Source: an uncultured Prevotellaceae bacterium (GTDB lineage: Bacteria; Bacteroidota; Bacteroidia; Bacteroidales; Bacteroidaceae). Taken from it: a DNA stretch of 64,000 nucleotides. Below, piece after piece: positions 50,714 through 59,414 of the stretch. The translations under genes and the position numbers were made by a program. The stretch lies in NCBI GenBank assembly GCA_900315455.1, contig OMZE01000017.1, positions 116,162 to 180,161 of the forward strand, read 5' to 3'. The notes under the pieces are model-generated. The model had not been told where the DNA came from. It did no database searches and was given only the letters and a program-made list of their open reading frames with translations. How positions within the stretch are numbered: the first letter of the stretch is position 1; the number at the start of each line of letters is the position of its first letter.

Positions 50714-51628
50714 TCAGAAGAACAGTCCGAACACATTGTGCAAAATGCCGTTCAACCAATCCGGGAACACCCAGAAGAACAGGACAATAAAGATAAAGCC
50801 TATCCAGCCGCAAGCAGTGGTGAAGCCAGGCGACGGCTTCTTGCCTGTTATCATCTCGTAAATCGCAAACACAATGGCCCCACCATCGAGAGGATAAACG
50901 GGCAGGATGTTCAGTACGGCTAAAATAAGAGACAACGCCGCCAAAGGCCGGCAAATGTCATAACATCCATCCGACATGTACGGCAAAGCGATGTACAGGA
51001 TGAGAAATGTGGCGATGTTGAACAACACCCCCGCTGCAGAGATAAGCAGACGTTGCCATGCAGGTTTATCTTCGATATAGGGAGAAGCGGCAGGTTCCTG
51101 CCCTATTCCCATCTTTCCCATTTCCCAACTATCCGTGAGATCCGCGATGTCTGATGCGCGTGATTTGAACACGGTGACACCACCGAGAGGAAGCACACCC
51201 AGACTCCATTTGATATCCCGCCATGAGTTGGTTACTGAATCTTGTTTGGGTCTATAACTGACAAATGGCAGGAAGAACACCTGCATCTCCTTGATAAAGC
51301 ACCCAAAAGACTTGCCGGCAATCACATGTCCTAGTTCGTGAATGACCACGACGATGGCCAGATAGATATAGAAGGAATAATCGTCGGTAAACACATTGCC
51401 TCCCTGAGACAGCCAGAGAAAGATGGCCACTCCCAGAAAGAGGTTAATCCATTTGAAGGTAAACCCTTCCCGGGGCTCTTTGTCATCATTAAGGTCAGGG
51501 AATGACGGTTCCGTATGGTTGTCTGACATTTGATTATTCCATTCCTCTGACATAGGATTGTTATCTGACGGAGGATTGTTCATGTTATTCTCGTTCATAC
51601 TGTTAGGAGGATAATTGGTTTGTCTCAT
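50714..51628 (-). CDS. Site-2-protease-like M50 family metallopeptidase
   Basis: From the ATG at 51628 this encodes 304 residues. A polar Asn/Pro-rich N-terminal segment (~1-60) precedes membrane helices with the zinc motif HELGH (~98-102) in YLAIVVVIHELGHVIAGKSF, and a second motif LNILPVYPLDGG, the LDG equivalent. It may cleave membrane-bound regulators or clear signal peptides. No anti-sigma partner is adjacent. A longer start eight codons upstream lies across the promoter box. Confidence 0.85.
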   Translation of the reverse strand: MRQTNYPPNSMNENNMNNPPSDNNPMSEEWNNQMSDNHTEPSFPDLNDDKEPREGFTFKWINLFLGVAIFLWLSQGGNVFTDDYSFYIYLAIVVVIHELGHVIAGKSFGCFIKEMQVFFLPFVSYRPKQDSVTNSWRDIKWSLGVLPLGGVTVFKSRASDIADLTDSWEMGKMGIGQEPAASPYIEDKPAWQRLLISAAGVLFNIATFLILYIALPYMSDGCYDICRPLAALSLILAVLNILPVYPLDGGAIVFAIYEMITGKKPSPGFTTACGWIGFIFIVLFFWVFPDWLNGILHNVFGLFF

Positions 51629-51640
51629 GTTTCGCTTTCG

Positions 51641-51671
51641 CAAATATAGCAAATATGATTGTCATGGCAAA
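51641..51671 (-). promoter_or_regulatory. M50 protease promoter
   Basis: Minus strand TTTG (51671-51668), 19 bp, TATATTTG (51648-51641). It is a full consensus match with a leader of under ~10 nt. It may drive the protease, acyltransferase and GH106 genes. Confidence 0.75.
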
Positions 51672-51742
51672 AAGTATGAGTGAAATAAAAGAAAATAATG
51701 ATGCTTATAGTGGTTTTCCCTTTCCATTTTCATTTTATTTGT

Positions 51743-51750
51743 TATTTTTG
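51743..51750 (+). promoter_or_regulatory. MBL-fold gene promoter -7 box
   Basis: TATTTTTG followed by CACAAAAG, ~50 bp before the ATG at 51799. Confidence 0.5.
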
Positions 51751-51798
51751 CACAAAAGATTACGAAAGAGAATAATCACACCAACAATCTCTATAAAT

Positions 51799-52644
51799 AT
51801 GAAAACCTACATCTATTTTATTGCAGCAATGCTGCTTGGCCTGATACCGTATACGGTGGAGGCACAGGGAACAGATATCAATAGCCGTGACCTACGCGGC
51901 CAGGTGGTATACCAGGATGACGAAGTGGTGTTCCGCCAACTTGATGAGCATACATGGATAGGCAACGGACATAGAGTCTATAATGAATCTCTCTACATCG
52001 TCGAGGGTAATGAGCGCGCCCTTCTGATAGACGCGGGGACATACATACCTGAGTTGGACAAGATTGTGGCAAAGATTACCTCCAAGCCTGTCACGATGAT
52101 GGCTACCCATGCCCATGGCGACCATGTGGGTGGTGTGGGGCCATTCCCTGTGGTCTACCTGAATGCAGGTGACATGCCTATCGTTCCGAATAACATGCGC
52201 AACTACAAGGGGCAGATCAAGTATCTCCACGATGGTGAAGTGATAGACCTTGGTGGCAGAGAGATAGAGGTTATCTTTACTCCCGGTCATACTGCCGGAA
52301 GCACTACTTTCTTCGACAAGGCCAATCATTATGGATTCAGCGGCGATGCTTTCGGCTCGACCAACCTATTGGTATTCACCAACCTCTCTACCGTCATGTA
52401 CACCGCCGAGAGGATAGAGAACTATATGAAGAAGTATGACATCCATTTTCTCTTCCCCGGTCATTACAGTGGCGACAACCTGGAGACCCTCCAACGTGTT
52501 TCTGATATCAAGAACATGTGTCGTGAGATATTAGACGGTGAGCGCAAGCCGACTGCCAGCAACGGTAACAACGGAGGCAACGACATGATGGTTGATGACA
52601 AGGGAGTACGCATCAACTTCAGCAGTCGAACCGGCATGAAATGA
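51799..52644 (+). CDS. Secreted metallo-beta-lactamase-fold hydrolase
   Basis: From the ATG at 51799 this encodes 281 residues with a signal peptide (MKTYIYFIAAMLLGLIPYTV). The MBL metal motifs are present: ATHAHGDHVGG, TPGHTAGST, FSGDAFGS and LFPGHYSG. It is probably a di-zinc hydrolase in the periplasm. The substrate is unclear and a true beta-lactamase is not indicated. The upstream 48 in-frame codons cross the promoter. Confidence 0.85.
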   Translation: MKTYIYFIAAMLLGLIPYTVEAQGTDINSRDLRGQVVYQDDEVVFRQLDEHTWIGNGHRVYNESLYIVEGNERALLIDAGTYIPELDKIVAKITSKPVTMMATHAHGDHVGGVGPFPVVYLNAGDMPIVPNNMRNYKGQIKYLHDGEVIDLGGREIEVIFTPGHTAGSTTFFDKANHYGFSGDAFGSTNLLVFTNLSTVMYTAERIENYMKKYDIHFLFPGHYSGDNLETLQRVSDIKNMCREILDGERKPTASNGNNGGNDMMVDDKGVRINFSSRTGMK

Positions 52645-52652
52645 CTTTTATT

Positions 52653-52684
52653 TATTGAAAATTGAAGATTGAAAATTGAAGATT
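52653..52684. repeat. Heptamer tandem repeat, second locus
   Basis: About four units of attgaaa or attgaag follow the MBL-fold gene. The unit is the same as in the array at 2912-2967. Confidence 0.75.
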
Positions 52685-52742
52685 ATGCCATATACACCAT
52701 ACCTTTTGCATATAGCATACGCTTCTGACTTTGGCTATGCTT

Positions 52743-54986
52743 TCAAGTCTCTAGTTGTTTGATATTGGCCTCTTCACCTACTACCCAGATGATGTCGCCA
52801 GTTTGCAACTGTCGCATGGGATGAGGCTGAAGTAATTCGTTTTCACCTTCCGACTCCACTCCGACGACAAGACACTGGTACTGGTCACGGATGCCACTCT
52901 CCTTGATGGTCTTGCCAACGAAAGGCGAATTGTCGAGGAGCACCACTCGGCGCAGAGTCATCTCCTCTGGCGACTGCTGCTGTGCCGACTCGTCACTCAT
53001 GGCTGCCATGACATGTCCGAAGTCAGCCAACTGCTTGTCGGAGCCAATGACCTGCAGACGGTCACCAGGGAGGATAAGGGTTTTGCCGGAAGGGATGTTG
53101 ATGCGCTGCTGACCACGCTGTATGCCCGCCACCTGAATGCCATAGCGTTTTCCAAAAGCCAGTTCGGCAAGCGTTTTCCCACCCCACTCTATACCTATGG
53201 GCACGTTGAAGGTAGAGAGATGTATGTCGCGCTCCACCAGGCTGTTCATGAACTTCGGCTTGCCAGCCTGTTGGGCATTATGGCGCTCACGCTGCGTAAG
53301 GTTCTCGGTAAAGGTCTGTTCCAAAATGTCGCTCTCTTTCTTCAACCGCCGTGAGAAGATAATCATGAAGACAACGGCTATGACAACAAATATGCCCAAC
53401 GTGCTGCTCCAATGCACTGTATGTCCAAGGATATAACTCACAAAGGCTGCGCCCAAGATGAAGCGCAACAACTGCACTGCCACCAGCGGGGCACGGTTGA
53501 AATAATTGTCATTCCATAGAGCACGGAATTCCGTCCCCCGGTGTTTCAGCATCAAGGGGCGCAGGAAAGGTGCAATGACCATGATGGCCAAGGCTGCCGT
53601 GACAATTTCACACCAAGGATGAGCCAGCAGACGGGTAAGGAGCGGTTCGCCGAAATAGAGTATCACGGCAACGATAGCCATGCAAAGCACACTATATATC
53701 AATATAATGACCCCCACTTGCTTGAGGTAGGCATGCCAGTGGTTTGTCTGTCCCACGACATCAGGCTCCTGCGAAGCGTAACGCTCCAACCTTGAGAGGA
53801 GCGAAGCAGGCAGAATGCGTTTCAAGAATCCGTAGGCCGGTTCTGCCAGACGAATCATGTAGGGAGTGGTGAATGTGGTGAACACCGACACCGCCACGAC
53901 GATGGGATAGAGAAAGTCGCTGGTGACACCCAGCGAGGTGCCCAGTGTGGCAAGGATGAAGGCGAACTCTCCGATTTGTGTCAGTGAGAACGAGCATTGC
54001 ATGGCTGTCTTCAACGGTTGTCCTGCAAGCAGGAATCCCCCGGTGCTCAGCAAGGTCTGCCCGAGCATGATGGCAGCGATGATGCAGAGGATAGGCACGA
54101 TATGCTGTGCGATGAGTGCCACATCCACCATCATGCCTACCGAGACGAAGAAGATGGCGCCGAAGAGGTCTTTCACTGGGTTGACGAGCCGTTCTATCTT
54201 CTCTGCTTCCACCGTCTCTGCCATGATACTGCCCATGATGAACGCGCCGAAGGCGGCAGAGAAGCCCACTGCCGACGCCACGACCACCATGCCGAAGCAG
54301 AGAGCCAGAGCCGTGATAAGCAGCGTCTCCTCACTCATCAGCGACTTCGTCTTCTTCAGCAACAACGGGATGAGGTAAATGCCAACGACGAACCAGAGGA
54401 TGAGGAAGAATACGAGTTTGAGGATACTCATCAACATCTGTGTGCCCTCAAACTCCTTGCTGACTGCCAATGTGGAAAGCATCACCATGAGCACGATGGC
54501 CAGGATGTCCTCAATGATGAGCACGCTGAGCACCAAACTGGCAAAACGCTGTTGGCGAAGGCCCATGTCGTCGAAGGCCTTGAAAATGATGGTCGTCGAC
54601 GACATGGCCAGCATTCCCCCCAGATAGATGCAGTCCATCTGTTTCCACCCAAAGGCATGTCCGGTGAATGCACCTACGAGCATCATTGCGAGGATGATGG
54701 TACAAGCCGCAATGATGGGTGCAGTGCCCATCTTCAGGATTTTCTTGAACGAGAACTCCAGACCGAGAGCGAAAAGCAAGAAGATAACGCCTATTTCACT
54801 CCAGAGATGTATGCCCTCCATATCGCTGACGCTGGGCATATAGGGCATATTCGGGGAGGCGATAAAGCCCGCCACGATATATCCTAACACCACTGGCTGC
54901 TTCAATCGCTTGAAGAGCAACGTCATGGCCCCCGCGCAGATGAGGATAAGCGCCAGGTCGGCTATCAGCGGTTCGAGTTCCGACAT
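52743..54986 (-). CDS. KefB-like cation:proton antiporter (CPA2) with two RCK_C domains
   Basis: A 747-residue membrane protein. About 12 helices form the CPA2 core (LKQPVVLGYIVAGFIASPN, GGMLAMSSTTIIFKAFDD, GFSAAFGAFIMGSIMAETVE). The cytoplasmic tail has two RCK_C/TrkA-C modules (~575-660 and ~675-747) but no RCK_N Rossmann domain. It would exchange K+ or Na+ for H+. It is 22 bp downstream of the outer-membrane efflux gene on the same strand, so it may be co-expressed with the pump. Confidence 0.92.
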   Translation of the reverse strand: MSELEPLIADLALILICAGAMTLLFKRLKQPVVLGYIVAGFIASPNMPYMPSVSDMEGIHLWSEIGVIFLLFALGLEFSFKKILKMGTAPIIAACTIILAMMLVGAFTGHAFGWKQMDCIYLGGMLAMSSTTIIFKAFDDMGLRQQRFASLVLSVLIIEDILAIVLMVMLSTLAVSKEFEGTQMLMSILKLVFFLILWFVVGIYLIPLLLKKTKSLMSEETLLITALALCFGMVVVASAVGFSAAFGAFIMGSIMAETVEAEKIERLVNPVKDLFGAIFFVSVGMMVDVALIAQHIVPILCIIAAIMLGQTLLSTGGFLLAGQPLKTAMQCSFSLTQIGEFAFILATLGTSLGVTSDFLYPIVVAVSVFTTFTTPYMIRLAEPAYGFLKRILPASLLSRLERYASQEPDVVGQTNHWHAYLKQVGVIILIYSVLCMAIVAVILYFGEPLLTRLLAHPWCEIVTAALAIMVIAPFLRPLMLKHRGTEFRALWNDNYFNRAPLVAVQLLRFILGAAFVSYILGHTVHWSSTLGIFVVIAVVFMIIFSRRLKKESDILEQTFTENLTQRERHNAQQAGKPKFMNSLVERDIHLSTFNVPIGIEWGGKTLAELAFGKRYGIQVAGIQRGQQRINIPSGKTLILPGDRLQVIGSDKQLADFGHVMAAMSDESAQQQSPEEMTLRRVVLLDNSPFVGKTIKESGIRDQYQCLVVGVESEGENELLQPHPMRQLQTGDIIWVVGEEANIKQLET

Positions 54987-55008
54987 CGTTCAATAAACGT
55001 GCTGGGGG

Positions 55009-56439
55009 TTAATTCGTGGCTCCGCCGAGAGCGATATACAATGCGATGACCGCCTGAGCCCCGTTATACATGTTCATGGCCTCATTGAGTTGGGCGCTGA
55101 GGAGAGACTCCTGGGCGGTAAGCACCTCGAGGTAGTTGGCCTTGCCGTTGTCCATCAGTTCGTGTGTTCCGTAATAGGCTTCTTCCAGCACTTCCACCTG
55201 CCGATGGTAGAAGGCATGTTTCTCACGCGCTGCCTGACAATCTGCCAAAGCCTCATTCACCTGGTTGCCGGCGTCAATGACTATCTGCACATACTTGTGT
55301 TGCAAGTCTTCCTCGGTGAGTTGGGCAATTCTATGGTTGGCCTTAATGGTGCCTCGGGCAAAGATGGGCTGAGTGAGTTGGGCGACGGCGTTGAGCAATA
55401 TCTTGCCGGGGTTCACTGCCCCTTCCCTGTTGGTCCATCCGGCAACACCCTGCAATGTGATATTGGGGAAGAATGCCGCGCGGGCTGTCTGGGTGTTGTA
55501 GAAGGCTTCCTCCATGGCGAAATTGGCCATACGGATGTCGGGACGCCTTTGAAGCGCTTCGGCAGGAACACCTATTTTGATGAACTTCATGTCGAACATC
55601 CTTTGACCAGTGGAGGAGTCTGTACTTTCAGACAGGGCTGCGCTGCCCCATTTGCTGCGCTCGATATGCTGAGGCGTTTCTGCCATCAGACGGCAAAGGG
55701 CGTTCTCCACGCTACGTATGTTGCGGCGGATATCAACAATCTGGGTCTTCACACTAAGATAAGACGACTCCATCTGGTTGACAGCGGTGGAATATACCTT
55801 TCCATTTTCCCATAATATCTTCTCTGTCTCCAAAGAAGCATTCCATAGACTGTCGGTAGCAGTAAGGATTTCCAACTGCCGGTCGAGGAGTTGCAGCATG
55901 TAATACTGCTGGGCAACGGCAGATACAAGATTGGAGCGCATGGATTCCACCCGCATCTGTGACTGCAGAAGCACGGCATTGGCAGCACGTTTCTTGTTGG
56001 TGATGGAACCGAACAAATCGGCGTCCCAACTGACTTGAAGCGGCAAATTATAGGCTTTGGTGACAGGACTGAAATCAAAACTTGACAGAGAACCCGACGG
56101 TGAGAAATAGAGTGATGGCAGGTATCCCATCTTGGCGGCCTTCAGCGATTCCATACTCTTTTCTACGGCAATGCAAGCGGAGTTCAGATCGGTGTTGTTG
56201 GCCAGAACCTGGTCAATGAGTTTTTGCAACAGAGGGTCGGTAAAAAACTCGCGCCATGAGATGTCTCCCAGAGAGCCGTCGGTTGGATAATCTTTCAGGT
56301 CTTGACTTTTGCCATAGGCATCACCAATAATCTGAGCCTGCGACTCATACGTGCCGTGCATCTCTTTATACAAACTGCAGCCCGTGAGCGAGATGCTCAC
56401 GGCTGCTGCAATCATTATTTTTGAAGCATTCTTCATCAT
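55009..56439 (-). CDS. RND efflux outer-membrane lipoprotein (TolC/OprM-like)
   Basis: A 476-residue protein with a lipobox LTGC (Cys21). It has two outer-membrane efflux protein domains, with FFTDPLLQKLIDQVLANNTD early, RRPDIRMANFAMEEAFYNTQ mid-protein and GKANYLEVLTAQESLLSAQL near the end. It should form the exit duct for the RND pump encoded 4 kb upstream. A giant secreted protein gene and a small peptide gene separate it from the pump, which is unusual. It follows the 60-residue gene by 93 bp. Confidence 0.93.
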   Translation of the reverse strand: MMKNASKIMIAAAVSISLTGCSLYKEMHGTYESQAQIIGDAYGKSQDLKDYPTDGSLGDISWREFFTDPLLQKLIDQVLANNTDLNSACIAVEKSMESLKAAKMGYLPSLYFSPSGSLSSFDFSPVTKAYNLPLQVSWDADLFGSITNKKRAANAVLLQSQMRVESMRSNLVSAVAQQYYMLQLLDRQLEILTATDSLWNASLETEKILWENGKVYSTAVNQMESSYLSVKTQIVDIRRNIRSVENALCRLMAETPQHIERSKWGSAALSESTDSSTGQRMFDMKFIKIGVPAEALQRRPDIRMANFAMEEAFYNTQTARAAFFPNITLQGVAGWTNREGAVNPGKILLNAVAQLTQPIFARGTIKANHRIAQLTEEDLQHKYVQIVIDAGNQVNEALADCQAAREKHAFYHRQVEVLEEAYYGTHELMDNGKANYLEVLTAQESLLSAQLNEAMNMYNGAQAVIALYIALGGATN

Positions 56440-56532
56440 TCGTTATGATTTAAGAAGTGTCTTTGCTTTTTGTTGTGTTGGAATGAGAACACCCTCCTCA
56501 ACAAATATCTATCTCAACTCTTCTATAGACAA

Positions 56533-56715
56533 TTATTCTTCCCAAAGACGGCTGCCGTGATTCGACAAAAGGTCATCGATATCGCCCACCTCGTCCTCAT
56601 CAGTTTCATCATTTGGGTCACCCGTGAAGGCGTCCAATGTGCTGTTTTGCATCAGTGCTTGATTACCGATAAGTGCTAGCAAGATTATCTCGGGTTCTAT
56701 ATATTTTTTCTTCAT
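56533..56715 (-). CDS. 60-residue acidic peptide of unknown function
   Basis: A small ORF starting MKKKYIEPEIILLALIGNQA with an acidic C-terminal half (DPNDETDEDEVGDIDDLL) ending in RLWEE. It is preceded by a strong Shine-Dalgarno AAGGAG 8 bases before the ATG, rare in this phylum. The beginning (Met-Lys-Lys-x-Tyr-x-x-Pro) is shared, from memory, with short hypothetical proteins of Prevotella. It could be a secreted peptide, a precursor of a modified peptide, or a regulator; none is shown. It lies between the giant secreted gene and the efflux channel gene. Confidence 0.65.
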   Translation of the reverse strand: MKKKYIEPEIILLALIGNQALMQNSTLDAFTGDPNDETDEDEVGDIDDLLSNHGSRLWEE

Positions 56716-56765
56716 AGTGTTTCTCCTTAATTATTCAATAATCATATTGCTATGTTGAAAGTTCT

Positions 56766-56805
56766 CAAGTCCGGCAGAACGAGTATGCTCATTCTGCCGA
56801 ACTTG
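56766..56805 (-). terminator. Stem-loop between the giant secreted gene and the small peptide gene
   Basis: CAAGTCCGGCAGAA at 56766-56779 pairs with TTCTGCCGAACTTG at 56792-56805 (one mismatch), with further pairs GAG/CTC inside. No T-run follows, so it may be a partial terminator or an mRNA stability element separating the two genes. Confidence 0.55.
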
Positions 56806-56814
56806 CTCGAACAT

Positions 56815-59322
56815 TTACTTGATGATTACCTTTTGTCCGTTCACGATATACACACCTCTCTTCAATGTCTTCACGCGGCGGCCTTGCAGGTCGTAACACG
56901 GAACATCCTTCAACTCAGAAAGGTCGATTTCCTGGATGGCATTGGGCTGGTTGTCATCATCGGTGAATGCGCAGAACTCACCGGCACCTCCCACGCTGGC
57001 TCCTATGGGCAGGTATACACGTCCCTTACCGAGTTTTCCACCTGTCCACTTGTAGAACCCTACACCCTTGGCCTTGTTGGCCAGCACATAGACCGAAGTG
57101 TTGCCTTTTTCGCCAGAAGTCTTCCTGTCACTTATCTCAAGCATGTTCTTCTCGGGAGCCGAAAGATTTTCAGAATCCTCATCACTCAGCAGGGTCATGG
57201 TGTAGCCATCTGCTATGACCTCGGTGTAGAGCAGGTAGGGTTCACCGCCCTTCAGTCGTTTCTCTTTGATTTCTTTCAGATGTGCCTTGCTGTCGTCATT
57301 CTCGTCTGGAGTTACTTTGGTCACCACGTATGCCTTGACGTTTTCGGGAATCTCCACGTCTTTGTAAGTAACGATGGTTTTCCATCCTGTTGAGCCAATT
57401 GACACGTCGAATTTCGAATCAGGTACGAAGCGGTAGATACGTGGCATGAAACTCTTCTCATCGCCAGGTTTCTTGGTGTTGAAAGCAGCCATGAACATAT
57501 CGAAGGAGCCCATGTCGAAGGTACTGCCACTTTCTTCTTGGCCTTCCTGGCCTTCCTGGCCTTCGCCTTCACCTTCACCCGTGCTGCTGAACATATTCAT
57601 CATCTCCTCCATGTCGAACGAACTGGAAAGCATGATGGTGTTGCTCTTGTCTACCGTCTCGCCTGCTTTGTTTTTACCAACCACATTGATAAACTTGATG
57701 GTGGCAATGTCGCCATCGAAGGTGATGGTAGCCATACAACTATCCACTCCTTCTTCACTGATTGCCTCAGCCTTTGTACCCACTTTCAAGCCAGAACTTG
57801 AGGAGAACATTTCCATTATCTTGCTGAAGTCGAACTGGTTGCCTTCTTCTTCATCTCCTTCACTTTCTTCTTCTACTTCTGAAGAGTCGGATGCATAGAG
57901 GTAGAGCGGTGTGCCATTCTCGTCCTCACCTACGTTGAGATACCATTTGCCGGTTTCATTTTCAACTTGTTCAAGAACAATCTCCAAGGTGCCTTTTGGA
58001 CGCTTTTCACACGGAATTTTTTCCTTTGTAACGTCATCATCATCAAATACATATTTGCTGCCGTTCTTGCCGCCACCCATCATGGCGTTGTTTTCAACCA
58101 TGATGTAGTCGGTATAAGTCTTTTCGGAAGTTTCCTTGTCTTCCTTCACTCTCGTGCCAGCAAGTATCAGACGGGTTCCGTTTTCCAGGTCGTCGGTGCT
58201 CGTTGTCAATACATAATCACCATCGTAATAACCAGCGGGGTCGAGGTCTCTCGTCTTCACGATCACCTTGAACTTGCGCTTCATGGTGTAGGATTTCTCC
58301 TCGACTTTAGGATCCGCGTTGTCGTCCTTTTCCTGCAGCACCACCTTTACCTTGACGGTGATTTTGGCCTTACCTTCCTTAACACCGATGATTTGCTTCT
58401 TTTCTTCATCCCACTTGGCAATCTCTTCGTCGGATGACTTGAAAGTGGCTTCTTTTATCATGCTGAGGTCAGAAATTTTTACCTCATCATTGTATCCATC
58501 AAATTTATTAAATAGATTATCTATAGAATAGATGCCTTTGCTCAATGTATAGTCGGTATAACCTCCATCTTCAACAGCCAATGTCTCGTCGACATATATC
58601 TCTTGATCTTCAACAAGCAATGTCGGGTCATATACAGCCAGGTAATTCATCTCATCAACCTTTCCGGACATTTTTGGCTCGTCGCTGCTATTATTGCTCA
58701 TCATGCCAGAGAACATGCTTGTATCCTCTGTATAAACAAGTGGTCCGCAAACTACCACGCAGTCGCCAGCACTCAGTTTGGGAATTGGATTAAAGACCAT
58801 TGTGCCGCCGGTACTTTCTTCCGATAATGTGCCACAACCATTAATCACCTTCATCTGACCGTCTTTCGTGCCATCGTCAGAGATATAATAGGTCACTTTG
58901 TCGGAGGTGCCGAACATGGCAGACATGTCGAAGCCCATGGAAGACATATCGAAGCCCATGGAAGACATGTCGAAGCCCGATTCTTCCATATCTTCCGGAT
59001 CGAAGTCCATATCATCCATCGAATCTTCAAAATTCATGCCGCTACCACTGTCGCCCATCATCTCGCCAAAATCCATGTCGCCGAACATGGCCATCATGCC
59101 GGAGTTCACCTTGCTCACCTTGCCCTTGATGTAGTAGTGGACACCTTCTTCCAATTTAAGTACTTCAATGTCTTCAATTATAAGTTTTCCTGTCTCTGCT
59201 AATTCTTTGGCTTCAGCAACAGTTAAAGGATGATTCTTAGTACCCAGATCTGGTGTTTCACTATCATCGACTATCACCGTACATTTGGCAGAAGCCTTGT
59301 CGTGATAATCGTTAAAATTCAC
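56815..59322 (-). CDS. Giant secreted protein, C-terminal fragment (separated from its N-terminus by a frameshift)
   Basis: A GTG-initiated frame of 835 residues, but the same frame is open back to about 59473 and continues the N-terminal fragment. Across the join it encodes a Big_2-like Ig domain (EINWTSSNPDVAEINPQGVI; LKKRGSTVITASVNF). A second Big_2-like unit (KSSDEEIAKWDEEKKQIIGV) lies near residues 295-350. Met/Asp-rich repeats (GFDMSSMGFDMSSMGFDMSA) lie near 115-136 and Gly-Glu repeats near 610. The last ~30 residues (CYDLQGRRVKTLKRGVYIVN) resemble a type IX secretion C-terminal signal. No function is known. Confidence 0.75.
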   Translation of the reverse strand: MNFNDYHDKASAKCTVIVDDSETPDLGTKNHPLTVAEAKELAETGKLIIEDIEVLKLEEGVHYYIKGKVSKVNSGMMAMFGDMDFGEMMGDSGSGMNFEDSMDDMDFDPEDMEESGFDMSSMGFDMSSMGFDMSAMFGTSDKVTYYISDDGTKDGQMKVINGCGTLSEESTGGTMVFNPIPKLSAGDCVVVCGPLVYTEDTSMFSGMMSNNSSDEPKMSGKVDEMNYLAVYDPTLLVEDQEIYVDETLAVEDGGYTDYTLSKGIYSIDNLFNKFDGYNDEVKISDLSMIKEATFKSSDEEIAKWDEEKKQIIGVKEGKAKITVKVKVVLQEKDDNADPKVEEKSYTMKRKFKVIVKTRDLDPAGYYDGDYVLTTSTDDLENGTRLILAGTRVKEDKETSEKTYTDYIMVENNAMMGGGKNGSKYVFDDDDVTKEKIPCEKRPKGTLEIVLEQVENETGKWYLNVGEDENGTPLYLYASDSSEVEEESEGDEEEGNQFDFSKIMEMFSSSSGLKVGTKAEAISEEGVDSCMATITFDGDIATIKFINVVGKNKAGETVDKSNTIMLSSSFDMEEMMNMFSSTGEGEGEGQEGQEGQEESGSTFDMGSFDMFMAAFNTKKPGDEKSFMPRIYRFVPDSKFDVSIGSTGWKTIVTYKDVEIPENVKAYVVTKVTPDENDDSKAHLKEIKEKRLKGGEPYLLYTEVIADGYTMTLLSDEDSENLSAPEKNMLEISDRKTSGEKGNTSVYVLANKAKGVGFYKWTGGKLGKGRVYLPIGASVGGAGEFCAFTDDDNQPNAIQEIDLSELKDVPCYDLQGRRVKTLKRGVYIVNGQKVIIK
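58923..58980. repeat. 21-bp tandem repeat inside the giant secreted gene
   Basis: About 2.7 copies of a 21-bp unit (gacatgtcgaagcccatgga and one further base) encode the Met/Asp repeat SMGFDMS. Confidence 0.75.
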
Positions 59323-59414
59323 GGAAGCAGTGATTACCGTAGAGCCACGCTTTTTCAGTGTTATGACGCCTTGTGGGTTGATCTCTGCTACATCCGGATT
59401 ACTGCTCGTCCAAT

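Noticed and set aside
51799-52644. MBL-fold protein as a beta-lactamase resistance gene
   Set aside because: The metal motifs define only the superfamily; nothing points to beta-lactam hydrolysis.
59320-59322. GTG at 59322 as a true start of an independent 835-residue protein
   Set aside because: The same frame continues upstream into the first strands of a Big_2 domain, and the product would lack a signal peptide, so it is a fragment of the upstream gene.
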